Source: JAIVJZ01 sp035645695
GTDB taxonomy: Bacteria; Acidobacteriota; Blastocatellia; Pyrinomonadales; Pyrinomonadaceae
Direction: 5' to 3'
Assembly: GCA_035645695.1 (NCBI GenBank)
Contig: DASQMC010000078.1
Span: 97,152-161,151, forward strand
DNA: 64,000 nt
The notes under the pieces were generated by a model. It saw nothing but the letters and a program-made list of their open reading frames with translations. It was not told where the DNA came from and did not search any database. The translations under genes and the position numbers were made by a program. Below, in pieces: positions 47,643 to 56,700 of this stretch. Numbering within the stretch: the stretch's first letter is position 1; each line of letters opens with the position of its first letter.

Positions 47643-48773
47643 ATGAGTGTTGCCGAGACGTTAGCGGAGTTAGTTGCTATTGACTCCGTTTCATCCCGCT
47701 CAAATGTGGAAATTATTAGGTTTCTCGCCGCGCGCGCAGAGGCCGCAGGGATGTGCGCGCGCATGTTTCCGCACACTGACGAGGCGGGCGTCAAGAAGTT
47801 CAACCTCGTCTGCGTCCCGCCCGCAGTGGACGCCGACCGGATGGAGGTGGAACTCGCGCTCGTAGGGCACACGGACACAGTGCCCTACGACCCTGCATGG
47901 GGCGACGCGCTGGCGCTTACGGAGCGTGAGGGTAAACTTTACGGGCGCGGGTCGTGCGACACGAAAGGTTTTATTGCCGCCGCGCTCACGGCGGTCGAGC
48001 GGGTTCGGGTCGCGAATCTCCGGCGTCCGCTCGCGCTCGTCTTCACGGCGGACGAGGAGGTCGGCTGCCTCGGCGCGAAGCGTCTCGCGGAGTCCGGCGC
48101 GCTCTCGGCGCGCTATGCCGTCGTGGGCGAACCGACTTCGCTGCAACCGATGCGCGCGGGGAAAGGTTATTGTCTGGCGTCGGTGCGCGTCGGGGGCAGC
48201 GAGGGGCACAGCGCGTATCCGGCGCTCGGCGCGTCGGCCATCTTTCGCGCGGCGCGGCTCATCGCGCGCATCGAGCGCGTGGCCGGGGCGCTGGAGGCCG
48301 AACCGCACGCCGCCTTCGACCCGCCTTACACGACGCTCAACGTCGGCGTTATCGGCGGCGGCACGGCCAAAAACATCATCGCGGGCGAATGCCGCTTCAC
48401 GCTCGAATGGCGTCCCGTTCCCGGTCAGGCAGCCATGCGCGCCGTTGAACTCATCCAAGCCGAGGTCGAAAGTTTGCGCGCCGCCGAACCGGATTTCGAT
48501 TGCGACATCGAAATTTTGCGGCTCGACGAGGGCGCGGAGACGAGCGCGGCATCGCCGCTCGTTCGTGAGTTGGAAACCTTAACCGGGCGGACGGCGGGCA
48601 CGGTCGCCTTCGGCACGGAAGCCCCGCAGTTGACCGGGATGGGCGCAGAGGCGGTCGTCTTCGGCCCCGGCAGTATCCGCACCGCGCATCGCACGGGCGA
48701 GTTCGTGCCCATCGACGAACTCGCGGCTTGCGTCGAAATTCTCGCCCGTGCGATAGGAAAGTTTTGCCGGTAG
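47643..48773 (+). CDS. argE: Acetylornithine deacetylase, hybrid gene rebuilt across the element junction
   Basis: A 376-residue M20 metallopeptidase that removes acetate from N-acetylornithine in arginine synthesis. Metal motifs: VGHTDTVPYDPAWG, GRGSCDTKGFIAAAL, FTADEEVGCLGAKRL (catalytic Glu pair), GEPTSLQPMRAGKGY. Codons 1-61 lie in element DNA, the 57-bp attR follows, and the rest is host sequence. The first 85 bases differ from the left fragment mainly at third positions yet encode nearly the same residues, so the element has preserved ArgE function. AAGAAAGGG precedes the ATG. Expression must now come from the element side, because the native operon is cut off. Confidence 0.92.
   Translation: MSVAETLAELVAIDSVSSRSNVEIIRFLAARAEAAGMCARMFPHTDEAGVKKFNLVCVPPAVDADRMEVELALVGHTDTVPYDPAWGDALALTEREGKLYGRGSCDTKGFIAAALTAVERVRVANLRRPLALVFTADEEVGCLGAKRLAESGALSARYAVVGEPTSLQPMRAGKGYCLASVRVGGSEGHSAYPALGASAIFRAARLIARIERVAGALEAEPHAAFDPPYTTLNVGVIGGGTAKNIIAGECRFTLEWRPVPGQAAMRAVELIQAEVESLRAAEPDFDCDIEILRLDEGAETSAASPLVRELETLTGRTAGTVAFGTEAPQLTGMGAEAVVFGPGSIRTAHRTGEFVPIDELAACVEILARAIGKFCR
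47826..47882. repeat. attR: Right attachment site (57-bp direct repeat inside argE)
   Basis: Identical to 35117-35173. To its left, similarity to the other copy continues with few differences for about 100 bases and then falls away; to its right the sequences are unrelated. Confidence 0.88.
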
Positions 48774-48834
48774 TCAGTTTTCAGTTTTCAGTAATTAGTT
48801 TTCAGTTTTCAGTAGTTAGTTTTCAGTTTTCAGT
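48771..48834. repeat. Tandem heptamer TTTTCAG with TAATTAG/TAGTTAG variants
   Basis: TTTTCAG TTTTCAG TAATTAG and repeats continue in unbroken 7-base phase for nine units. Same word as at 32718-32765. Confidence 0.85.
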
Positions 48835-48933
48835 CGCCTGTGCCGCATCAAACGTGTTGGCGAAAGATGAAAGGCGGCGATGACGAGCAGCCGACAACTG
48901 CCCGCTGTCCGCTGATAAAGAACAGTCTCTTTT

Positions 48934-50091
48934 ATGCTTCGACAAATTTTCAAATCCGCATTTTTTCAAACGTTGCGCGGCGCGTCGCTTTTCGTCGCCC
49001 TCTCGCTCAACTACACCGCGACGGCGCAGCCGCAAAAGCCTCTGACGAGCCAGGAACTCGTGCGCCTCGTCTATCAACTTCCGGCGCAGCCGCAGAAGCG
49101 CGACGAGATCGTGGAGGAGATACGGCAGCGCGGCATAGATTTCGAGTTGACGACCGGGCTGCGCGGCATCGTCGCCACCAAGAGCGGCAACGATGCGCTC
49201 TTGAGACGCACGCTCGAAGAGGCCGCGCGGCGGCGCGCGAACCCCGCCGGTTATGCGCCGCCGTCGGCCGACGAAGCCGCTCTGGTTCTGGCGAATGCGC
49301 GCACACGCTCGCTCGAAGCCTCTAAGGGACTGCCGGATTTCGTCGTCAAACAACTCGTCACGCGCTCGGAGGCGCGCGGCAAGACACAGAACTGGCAGGT
49401 GCGCGACCGCCTGACCGTCGGCGTCAGTTATCGCGAGAGCGCGGGCGGCGAACAGTATAAGTTGCTCGCCACGAACGGGCTGCCGAATGCTTCGAGCGGA
49501 GCCGAGCGCGGGAGCTACGAACAGGCGGGCGGCTCTACCACGACGGGCGAGTTCGCGTCGCTGCTCATCAGGATTTTTTCGGACGAGGCGGCCACTTCCT
49601 TCAACGCCGTCGCTACCGATACGCTGCGCGGCCGCCGCACCATCATCTACGATTTCGACATTAAAAAGGACGCGGCCAACAATCGCCTGCTCTACGGCGG
49701 CGACGGCGAGACGCGCATAACGACGACCGGCCTGCGCGGCCGCATCTGGGTTGACCGCGAACAATTCCGCGTGCTGCGCGCCGAATACACCACCTCCGAC
49801 GTAGAGCCGGATTTCCCCATCCGCCAACTCGACAAGGCCATCGACTTCAACTGGGTGACGATCTCCGAAAAGCAATACCTCCTGCCCGTCGCCGCCAATG
49901 CCACCTTCACCACCGCCGTCCCCGTCACATACGTCGAACGCGGCGGGCGCGGAAAGTTCACGCAGACGGAGATCATCCAGACGCGCAACGAAATCCGCTT
50001 CCGCAACTATCAACGCTTCGGCAGCGAGGTGAAGATCATCGAAGACGGAGACTTCACCGAAGAGGAAACGCCGCCTGCGAAGAAACCGTAA
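48934..50091 (+). CDS. Exported protein of unknown function
   Basis: A 385-residue protein with a signal peptide (LRGASLFVALSLNYTATAQ), a helical N-terminal part (TSQELVRLVYQLPAQPQKRD, ADEAALVLANARTRSL) and a C-terminal beta-rich domain (RRTIIYDFDIKKDA, GRIWVDREQFRVLRAEYTTS, KQYLLPVAANATFTTAVPVT) with the rhythm of LolA-like or outer-membrane lipoprotein-sorting folds. No catalytic motif. Probably periplasmic. Confidence 0.75.
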   Translation: MLRQIFKSAFFQTLRGASLFVALSLNYTATAQPQKPLTSQELVRLVYQLPAQPQKRDEIVEEIRQRGIDFELTTGLRGIVATKSGNDALLRRTLEEAARRRANPAGYAPPSADEAALVLANARTRSLEASKGLPDFVVKQLVTRSEARGKTQNWQVRDRLTVGVSYRESAGGEQYKLLATNGLPNASSGAERGSYEQAGGSTTTGEFASLLIRIFSDEAATSFNAVATDTLRGRRTIIYDFDIKKDAANNRLLYGGDGETRITTTGLRGRIWVDREQFRVLRAEYTTSDVEPDFPIRQLDKAIDFNWVTISEKQYLLPVAANATFTTAVPVTYVERGGRGKFTQTEIIQTRNEIRFRNYQRFGSEVKIIEDGDFTEEETPPAKKP

Positions 50092-50136
50092 TTCAAGTTC
50101 GCCCCGTCTCTATACGGTTCCCAATTGGATAAAACT

Positions 50137-50232
50137 CTCTGTGCCCCCTGCGGTGTTCTCTGTGTCTCTGTGGGGAATGCTGATTAACAAACATTCACCA
50201 CAGAGACAGAGAACACCGCAGGGGGCACAGAG
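50137..50232. repeat. About 96-bp intergenic palindrome (CTCTGTG family), copy 3
   Basis: Arms CTCTGTGCCCCCTGCGGTGT and complement, inner CTCTGTGTCTCTGTGG versus CCACAGAGACAGAG (a few bases lost), spacer TGCTGATTAACAAACATTCA. Between convergent genes, as copies 1 and 2 also lie at gene ends. Confidence 0.85.
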
Positions 50233-50316
50233 GAAAAATCAGTCTCATGCAATTGCAATCTACCTATAGTCTCCGGTTCTGAATGGCCGGAGCGCGTGTT
50301 GTGCGCCCCCAACCCG

Positions 50317-53300
50317 CTACTTCGCGCCCGCCGCCCCGTTCTCGCTCATACTTTGCCACGCGCCCGAGCCTATAAAGGCCGCCCAGTAAAACGGGTGGCT
50401 CCGATTTTCGCCGCGCGTGCCGCCGGGTCGCACGTCGAGGCCGCGCTTGCCCTGCCCGCCGGGGGCGCGTTCGCGCCCGCCCACGAGCATCGCCAACTGC
50501 ACCTGCCTGAGAGCGTCGCCGCGCGTCGCGCCGTCATGCAACAGGCGGTAATAGGCAATCATCAGATCGCGCGTCGCATCGTCCGAGACCTGCCACAAAC
50601 TCATCACCTGCGCCTCGCTTCCGGCGAGCACGAGGGCGCGGCGCAACCCGTAGACGCCGTCGCCGTTCTGCACCTCGCCGACGCCCGTCTCGCATGCCGA
50701 CAACACGACGAGCCGCGTGCCCCAGAGATCGAGACCGGCGGCCTCGTAAGCGGTGAGCACGCCGTCTTCGCCCGCTATCGCAGCCGTCGTGCCGCCACGC
50801 TCGTTAGCCCCGGCCAGCGCCAGCCCGGAACGCAACAGCGGGTTCTCGCCGCGTGCCGCCCTTGAAAAGTTCCCTAACCCCAGCCCGCGCGCGTTCGCGT
50901 CCGACGCCACTTCTTCGCGTCTCTCGTCGGGCAGGAAAAAACCGTGCGTCGCGATGTGAAGAATGCTCGGCGCGCTCACGCCCTTCACCGCTGCCTCGCT
51001 CGCACGCGCTTCCGTCAACACGAGCGCGCCGGGCAGGATGGTGCTCAACGCGGCGGCCTCGTCCCTCGTGCCCGGCAGAGGCGAGAAATTGATGTTCGAC
51101 ATTTCGACCGAACGGCGCGGCGGCGCGGCAGTCGCAGGAAGAGGAGGAACAGGAGCCGCAGTAGCAGGTGGAGGCGACTCAGCCCCGGCGCGAGGCTGCG
51201 CCGTGCCCGCGTGCGACGCGTCGCCGAATCTCGGGTTGGCGACGACGACGGGCGGCTGCCTGCTGCCCGCGCCGAACCCCAGGCGCAACAGATCGCGCCC
51301 GCTCGTCAGGTAAGTGATCGTCTGGCTTTCAAGTAGATACTTATTCCCCTCGTCCACGAGCGCGCCGAAGGGGATCAGGTTGAGCGCGCCGTCGGGCGAG
51401 AGCAGAAGGTGACGCGCCGCGCCCGAGAGCTTTCGCACGGGGCGCATGAGTTTCTCGTCGAGCACGCGTCCGCGCTCTCGCACATCCGAAGTCGCCGGGT
51501 TCGTCAGCGCGCGACGCCACGCCGCGATGTCGCGGTCAATCGCCTCCGTCTCGCCGAGATCGACCCAGAGCGGCGCGGGGGAAGCCGCATCCCTCGTCAG
51601 CACGTAGGCCACGTAGCGCGGCGCGCCGAATTTCGACTTGCCCGTCGCCTTCGGGTCGAACGGGCGATACAACACGAACTCGACGAGAGCCGCCCCCGAC
51701 GGTATCGCCGCCCGCACGGCATCGAGCGTGACGGGACGCGCCTGCGTGCGAAACTCCGCGCTGCGCGCGCTGACTTCCGCCTCCAGACGCTCGATCTCCG
51801 TTTCCAGACGCGCCTTCGGGGCTGCGTCTGCGGCGGCCGCCTTGAGTTGCAGGCGCGCCAGTTCCGAGCGCGCCGCCGATAACTCATCGAGCAACGAGCG
51901 ATCCTGCGCGTTGAGGCGACGACGCAACGCGCCGATCTGATCCGTCATCGCGTCGAGCACGCGCCCCTTGCGACGAAGGATGGTCGTCAGGGCGAGTTCA
52001 GCCGCGCCGCGATCATCGGGTGCGGTGCGCGCGTGGAAGGAGACGGTGGCGTCGGTTTCGTTTGCGAGCGTCGCCATGTAGCGGCGTTTCTGTTCTTCCG
52101 AGCCGGTGGTGAGAATGAGCGCGAGATTGCGCTCGCGCAAGGACGCGTTGCGCGCGAGTAAGCGAAGCGTCCGCGCGTTGTCGCCGCGCCCCCAGTAGAT
52201 GGTCGAGAGATTGGCGAGATACGTGCCGACGTTCGGGTGGTTCGCTCCATAAGCCTTTTCCGTGATCGCCAGCGCGCGCTGGTATAGAGGTTCTTCACGC
52301 GCAAACTCGTTTCGCGCGAAATAGACGTAGGCGAGGTTGCTGAGCGCGATGGCGAGGTCCGGATGATCCGCCCCCAAAGTCTTCTCCCTGATGGCGAGAG
52401 ATTGTTTGAACAACGCTTCGGCCTGCGGGTAGTCGCGCATGTCGGAATGGGCGACGGCCAGATTACCGAGCACGGCGGCGTAGAGCGGCGACTCCGCGCC
52501 GAGCGTCTTTTCCAGAGACCGCAGGGCGCGCCTGTAAAGCTCGACGGCGCGCGCGTGGTCGCCCCTCCCGTTGTGTATGTGCGCGATGCTGCTGAGCGTG
52601 GCGGCGACCGTGGAACTCTCCGCCCCTTCGGTCTTCTCGCGAATCGCGAGCGCGCGTTCGAGCAGCGGCAGGGCGCGTTCGTCGTCGCCGCGTTCGATGT
52701 AGAGCAGGGCGAGACTGTTGAGCGCGATAGCCGTGTCTTCGTGCTCCGCCCCCACGGTTTTTTCCTGAATCGCGAGGGCGCGCTTGAGCATCGGTTCGGC
52801 GCGCAGGTAATCGCCTTTCGTGCGGTAGAGAATGGCAAGGCTGTTGAGCGGCGTGCCGACGAATGCGTGTTCGGGGCCGAACAATTTTTCGTGCAGCGCG
52901 AGGCTGCGTATGTAGAGCGACTCGGATTGCGCGAAGTCGCCCGTTTCCGAGTAGAGATAAGCGAGGTTGTTGAGCGTGAGCGCGACGTGGAAACTGTCCG
53001 CGCCGAGCGTCTTTTCCTGAATCGCGAGAGCGCGCTTGAGAAGCGGCTCGGCGCGTGCGTAATCGCCCTTGCGCGAATAGACGGAGGAGAGACTGTAGAG
53101 CGCGGCGGCCGTGTCCGGGTGCTCCGCGCCGAGCGACTTTTCGCGGATGGCGAGCACGCGGCGGTAAGCGGTCTCGGCCTGCGTGAAGTTTTCCCGCCTG
53201 AGATAAATCGTGCCGAGCATGGTCAGGCTCGAAGCGACGTTTGCGTGTTCCGCCCCGTCGAGCTTTTCCCTGACGGCGAGGGCGCGCAGGTAGAGCGTTT

Positions 53301-53655
53301 CGGCCGCCGCGAGATCGCCCTTCGCGAGGTGAAGCATCCCGAGTTTGTCGAGCGAGAGGGCGACGCTGAAATGGTTTTCGCCGAAAGCGCGCTCGCCCGC
53401 CGTGAGCGCGCTCTTCATGGATTCGATGGCGGCGTCGATCTTCCCTTCGGCGTTCAACTTGTCGGACTGCCCCATCAGTTCCAACATCACGCCGAGAGTT
53501 TTCGCCTGCTCGGGCGTCATCGCCGTCGCCGCCGCCGGGTCGCCCTGCTGCGCGCCCGCCGTCAACGTCACGACCGGGAACAACAGGGCGAGCAGGAGGA
53601 GCAACCGCGCGGCCGATCCAGACGGCCGACTTTTCTTCTCCGCCACGCCTGTCAC
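50317..53655 (-). CDS. Exported TPR-CHAT protein (caspase-like protease candidate)
   Basis: About 1,112 residues from GTG at 53655 (GGAGAA five bases upstream). A signal peptide or anchor (ARLLLLLALLFPVVTLTAGA) is followed by about ten regular 42-residue tetratricopeptide repeats of the kinesin-light-chain type (DYARAEPLLKRALAIQEKTL and variants), a coiled coil (RLNAQDRSLLDELSAARSEL) and a C-terminal CHAT domain. The caspase-like dyad is intact: His in ILHIATHGFFLP (about 901) and Cys in VVLSACETGVGEV (about 986). In other bacteria CHAT proteases cleave gasdermins or toxins; an exported, solenoid-fused CHAT is frequent in Acidobacteriota and of unknown target. Confidence 0.9.
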   Translation of the reverse strand: MTGVAEKKSRPSGSAARLLLLLALLFPVVTLTAGAQQGDPAAATAMTPEQAKTLGVMLELMGQSDKLNAEGKIDAAIESMKSALTAGERAFGENHFSVALSLDKLGMLHLAKGDLAAAETLYLRALAVREKLDGAEHANVASSLTMLGTIYLRRENFTQAETAYRRVLAIREKSLGAEHPDTAAALYSLSSVYSRKGDYARAEPLLKRALAIQEKTLGADSFHVALTLNNLAYLYSETGDFAQSESLYIRSLALHEKLFGPEHAFVGTPLNSLAILYRTKGDYLRAEPMLKRALAIQEKTVGAEHEDTAIALNSLALLYIERGDDERALPLLERALAIREKTEGAESSTVAATLSSIAHIHNGRGDHARAVELYRRALRSLEKTLGAESPLYAAVLGNLAVAHSDMRDYPQAEALFKQSLAIREKTLGADHPDLAIALSNLAYVYFARNEFAREEPLYQRALAITEKAYGANHPNVGTYLANLSTIYWGRGDNARTLRLLARNASLRERNLALILTTGSEEQKRRYMATLANETDATVSFHARTAPDDRGAAELALTTILRRKGRVLDAMTDQIGALRRRLNAQDRSLLDELSAARSELARLQLKAAAADAAPKARLETEIERLEAEVSARSAEFRTQARPVTLDAVRAAIPSGAALVEFVLYRPFDPKATGKSKFGAPRYVAYVLTRDAASPAPLWVDLGETEAIDRDIAAWRRALTNPATSDVRERGRVLDEKLMRPVRKLSGAARHLLLSPDGALNLIPFGALVDEGNKYLLESQTITYLTSGRDLLRLGFGAGSRQPPVVVANPRFGDASHAGTAQPRAGAESPPPATAAPVPPLPATAAPPRRSVEMSNINFSPLPGTRDEAAALSTILPGALVLTEARASEAAVKGVSAPSILHIATHGFFLPDERREEVASDANARGLGLGNFSRAARGENPLLRSGLALAGANERGGTTAAIAGEDGVLTAYEAAGLDLWGTRLVVLSACETGVGEVQNGDGVYGLRRALVLAGSEAQVMSLWQVSDDATRDLMIAYYRLLHDGATRGDALRQVQLAMLVGGRERAPGGQGKRGLDVRPGGTRGENRSHPFYWAAFIGSGAWQSMSENGAAGAK

Positions 53656-53735
53656 AAGAATTCTCCGCGTTTGCGCCCGGCATGCGAGAGCGTCATCCGG
53701 CAAACGTAAAAAAACTTTGCGCCGGGCGGGTTGAT

Positions 53736-56700
53736 TTACGAATCGGCCTCGCCCGCATACTTGTCGGTGCTGGCGTTGGAGATGATGGGCGCGTCGGTGA
53801 TCAGCGCCTGATCGACGAGTTCGCGCTGTTCGAGTTCATGGATGGTGTAAGAACCCGTCGCGGGGCTGGCCGAGGCCGCGCGCCCGACGTAGTGCGGGCG
53901 TTCGCAACCGGGGAGTATGCCCATCAGGCGCGGCTCGACGAAGTGCCAGCCGCCGTAGTTCTTCGGCTCCTCCTGTGCCCAGACGAGTTGTTCCGCGTTC
54001 GGGTAGCGCGCGAAGACTTCGCGCAAAGAGCGTTCGGGGAACGGGTAGAACTGTTCGAGCCGGACGATTGCGACGCGCCGGTCGTCGGACTTCAAACGCG
54101 CCGCGTTCAAATCGTAATAGACTTTGCCGCTGCACAGGACGATGCGCCGCACTTCCGAGCGGTTCGCGATCTCGGCGTCGTCGATGACGGGGAGGAAGCC
54201 GCCCACGGTCAACTCTTCGACGGAAGAGGTGGCGGCGGGCAGGCGCAGCAAACTCTTCGGCGTCATGACGACGAGCGGGCGCGCGATCTCCTGTCGCACC
54301 TGACGGCGCAGCAGGTGGAAATATTGCGCGGGCGTCGTGGGGTAACAGACCTGCATGTTGTTCTCGGCGCAGAGTTGGAGATAGCGTTCGAGGCGCGCGT
54401 TGGAGTGTTCCGGCCCCTGTCCTTCGTAGCCGTGCGGCAGCAAGAGCGCGAGGCGCGACGGCTGCTGCCACTTGTCCACGCCGGGCGCGATGAACTGGTC
54501 GATGATCACCTGCGCGCCGTTCGAGAAGTCGCCGAACTGCGCCTCCCACATCACGAGCGCGCGCTGCTCCACGACCGAATAACCGTACTCGAAACCCATC
54601 ACGCCCTGCTCGGACAACGAACTATCGAAGACCTCGAAGCGCGGTCGCCCGTTCTCGCGCGCGGCGAGTTCGGAGAGCGGCGTCCATGCCGCGCCGGTCT
54701 GCGTGTCGTAGAGAACCGCGTGGCGCTGGCTAAACGTGCCGCGCCCAGAATCCTGCCCGCTCAGACGCACGTTCGTGCCTTCGAGCGCGAGCGAACCGAA
54801 GGCCATCGCCTCGCCGAACGCCCAATCCAAAGGCACGCTGCCCTCGCCCATCTTCGCGCGCCGCGCCAGTTGGCCGACCATCTTCGGGTTGATGTTGAAG
54901 CCCGTGGGAACGACCGCGATCTTGTGCCCGAGTTCGCGAATCGTCTCGGCCGCAACATTCGTCTCGACCACTTCCGAACCGTCTTCCTCGATGATTGCGG
55001 GCGGCAACTCCGTCATCTTCGGTTTCGCGGCCACGATCTCCTTGGCGCGCGCCTGCGCCTGCTCGTAACGCTCGACGCGCTCTTTGATCATCGCCTCCAC
55101 GTCCGCCTCCGAGACGACGCCCTCGCGCACGAGTTGCGCGGCGTAGATGGTGCGCACGCCCGGATGCGCCTTGACGCGCGCGTACATCAACGGCTGCGTG
55201 TAGCTCGGCTCGTCGCCCTCGTTGTGCCCGAGACGGCGGAAGCCGATCACGTCGAGCACCACGTCCTTGTTGAACTCCTGCCGGTAGTCGAGCGCGATGC
55301 GCAAGACGCGGAAGGCGGCCTCCGGGTCGTCGCCGTTGATGTGGAAGATCGGAAGTTGCGTCATGCGCGCCACGTCGGTCGAGTAGATGGTCGAGCGACC
55401 TTTTTCGGGCGAGGTGGTGAAGCCGATCTGGTTGTTGATGATGATGTGAACGGTGCCGCCCGTGCGATAGCCGCGCAGTTCGGCGAGGTTGAGCGTCTCC
55501 ATCACGATGCCCTGCCCGGCGAAGGCCGCATCGCCGTGCAGCAGCACGGGCAGCGCGCGGTCGATAGCCTCTCCGCGCTCGGTGTTCATCGCATCCTGCC
55601 GTGCGCGCACCATGCCTTCCACCACGGCATCGACGAATTCGAGATGGCTCGGGTTCGGCGAGACCGTGATGCGGACGGTGCGCCCGCTGGTCGTCTCGCG
55701 CTCGCCGATTGCCCCCTGATGATATTTCACGTCGCCCTCGTCGGCCGGAAAGTTAGGATGCACCGCCCCCTCGAAAGACGTGAAGATGCGTTCCGAGAAA
55801 TTGCCGATGACGTTCGCCAGCACGTTCAGGCGACCGCGATGCGCCATGCCGAGCGTGATGTCTTCGACGCCGCGCTCGCCCGCCTTTTCGATCAACTGGT
55901 GCAGGAGCGGGATGATCGTCTCGCAGCCTTCGAGCGAAAAACGCTTCGCGCCGAGATACTTCGTGTGCAGGAAACGCTCGAATTGTTCAGCGGCGATGAG
56001 ACGGTCGAGCAGTTGCTTCTTCGTCTCGGGCGGGAGCGGCTCGGGGTCTACGAACTCCTGCCGGATGCGCTCGCGCAGCCAGAGTTTTTGCTCCTTGCTC
56101 TGGATGTGGCGGTATTCCGTGCCGACCTTGCCGCAGTAAGCTCGGCGCAGGATGTCCAGAATTTCGCGAAGCGTCGAACTCTCGTGGCCGCCGAGGCCCC
56201 CCGTGATGAACGTGCGATCCAAATCCCACATCGTCAGGCCGTAGGTTTCGAGATCGAGTTCCGGGTGATGGTTGACGGGCATCGCGTGGAGCGGGTCGAT
56301 GTCGGCGATCAAGTGGCCGCGCACGCGATAGGCGTTGATCAGTTCGAGCACGCGCGCCTGTTTGACGATCTGCTCCTGCGTGCGGTCGCCGCCGAGCAGG
56401 GCGGGGTTGCGATCCACGGCCCACCGCATCGGCCGGTAAGAGATGCCGAGATCGATAAAGATGTTCTCGTAAAAATCGTGTTTGCCGATTAAGAGTTCGT
56501 GGACGTGCGCGAGAAAAGCCCCCGACTCCGCGCCCTGTATGATGCGGTGATCGTAGGTGGAAGAGATCGTGAGCGTCTTGCTGATGCCGAGTTGCGAGAG
56601 CGCTTCCGGCGTCATCGCGTGATACTCGGCCGGGTATTCGATTGCGCCCGTGGCGATGATGACTGACTGACCGGACATCAGGCGCGGCGTCGAGGCGACC

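Larger units (their letters stand above)
35174..47825. mobile_element. Integrative element inserted in argE (candidate phage satellite or domesticated element)
   Basis: About 12.7 kb (repeat-to-repeat period 12,709 bp), AT-richer than the surroundings, flanked by the 57-bp repeat. Integrase at 46308-47519 lies next to the right junction. Other cargo: two excisionase-like HTH genes, a SWIM protein, small proteins, a DUF2806-like gene, a tape-measure gene and an unknown gene. Five related palindromes (36900, 37931, 39194, 44825, 46250) separate the transcription units. No terminase, portal, capsid, relaxase or replication protein was found, so it is probably not autonomous. Confidence 0.85.

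Noticed and set aside
35174..47825. A complete prophage
   Set aside because: Only an integrase and a tape-measure gene are phage-like; no terminase, portal, capsid, lysis or replication genes are present.
50296..53709. Plus-strand frames opposite the TPR-CHAT gene
   Set aside because: Periodic composition is simply the complement of TPR repeats.
53682..56492. Long plus-strand open frame (936 codons) opposite the 2-oxoglutarate dehydrogenase gene
   Set aside because: Antisense shadow in GC-rich DNA; the minus strand carries clear thiamine-enzyme motifs throughout.
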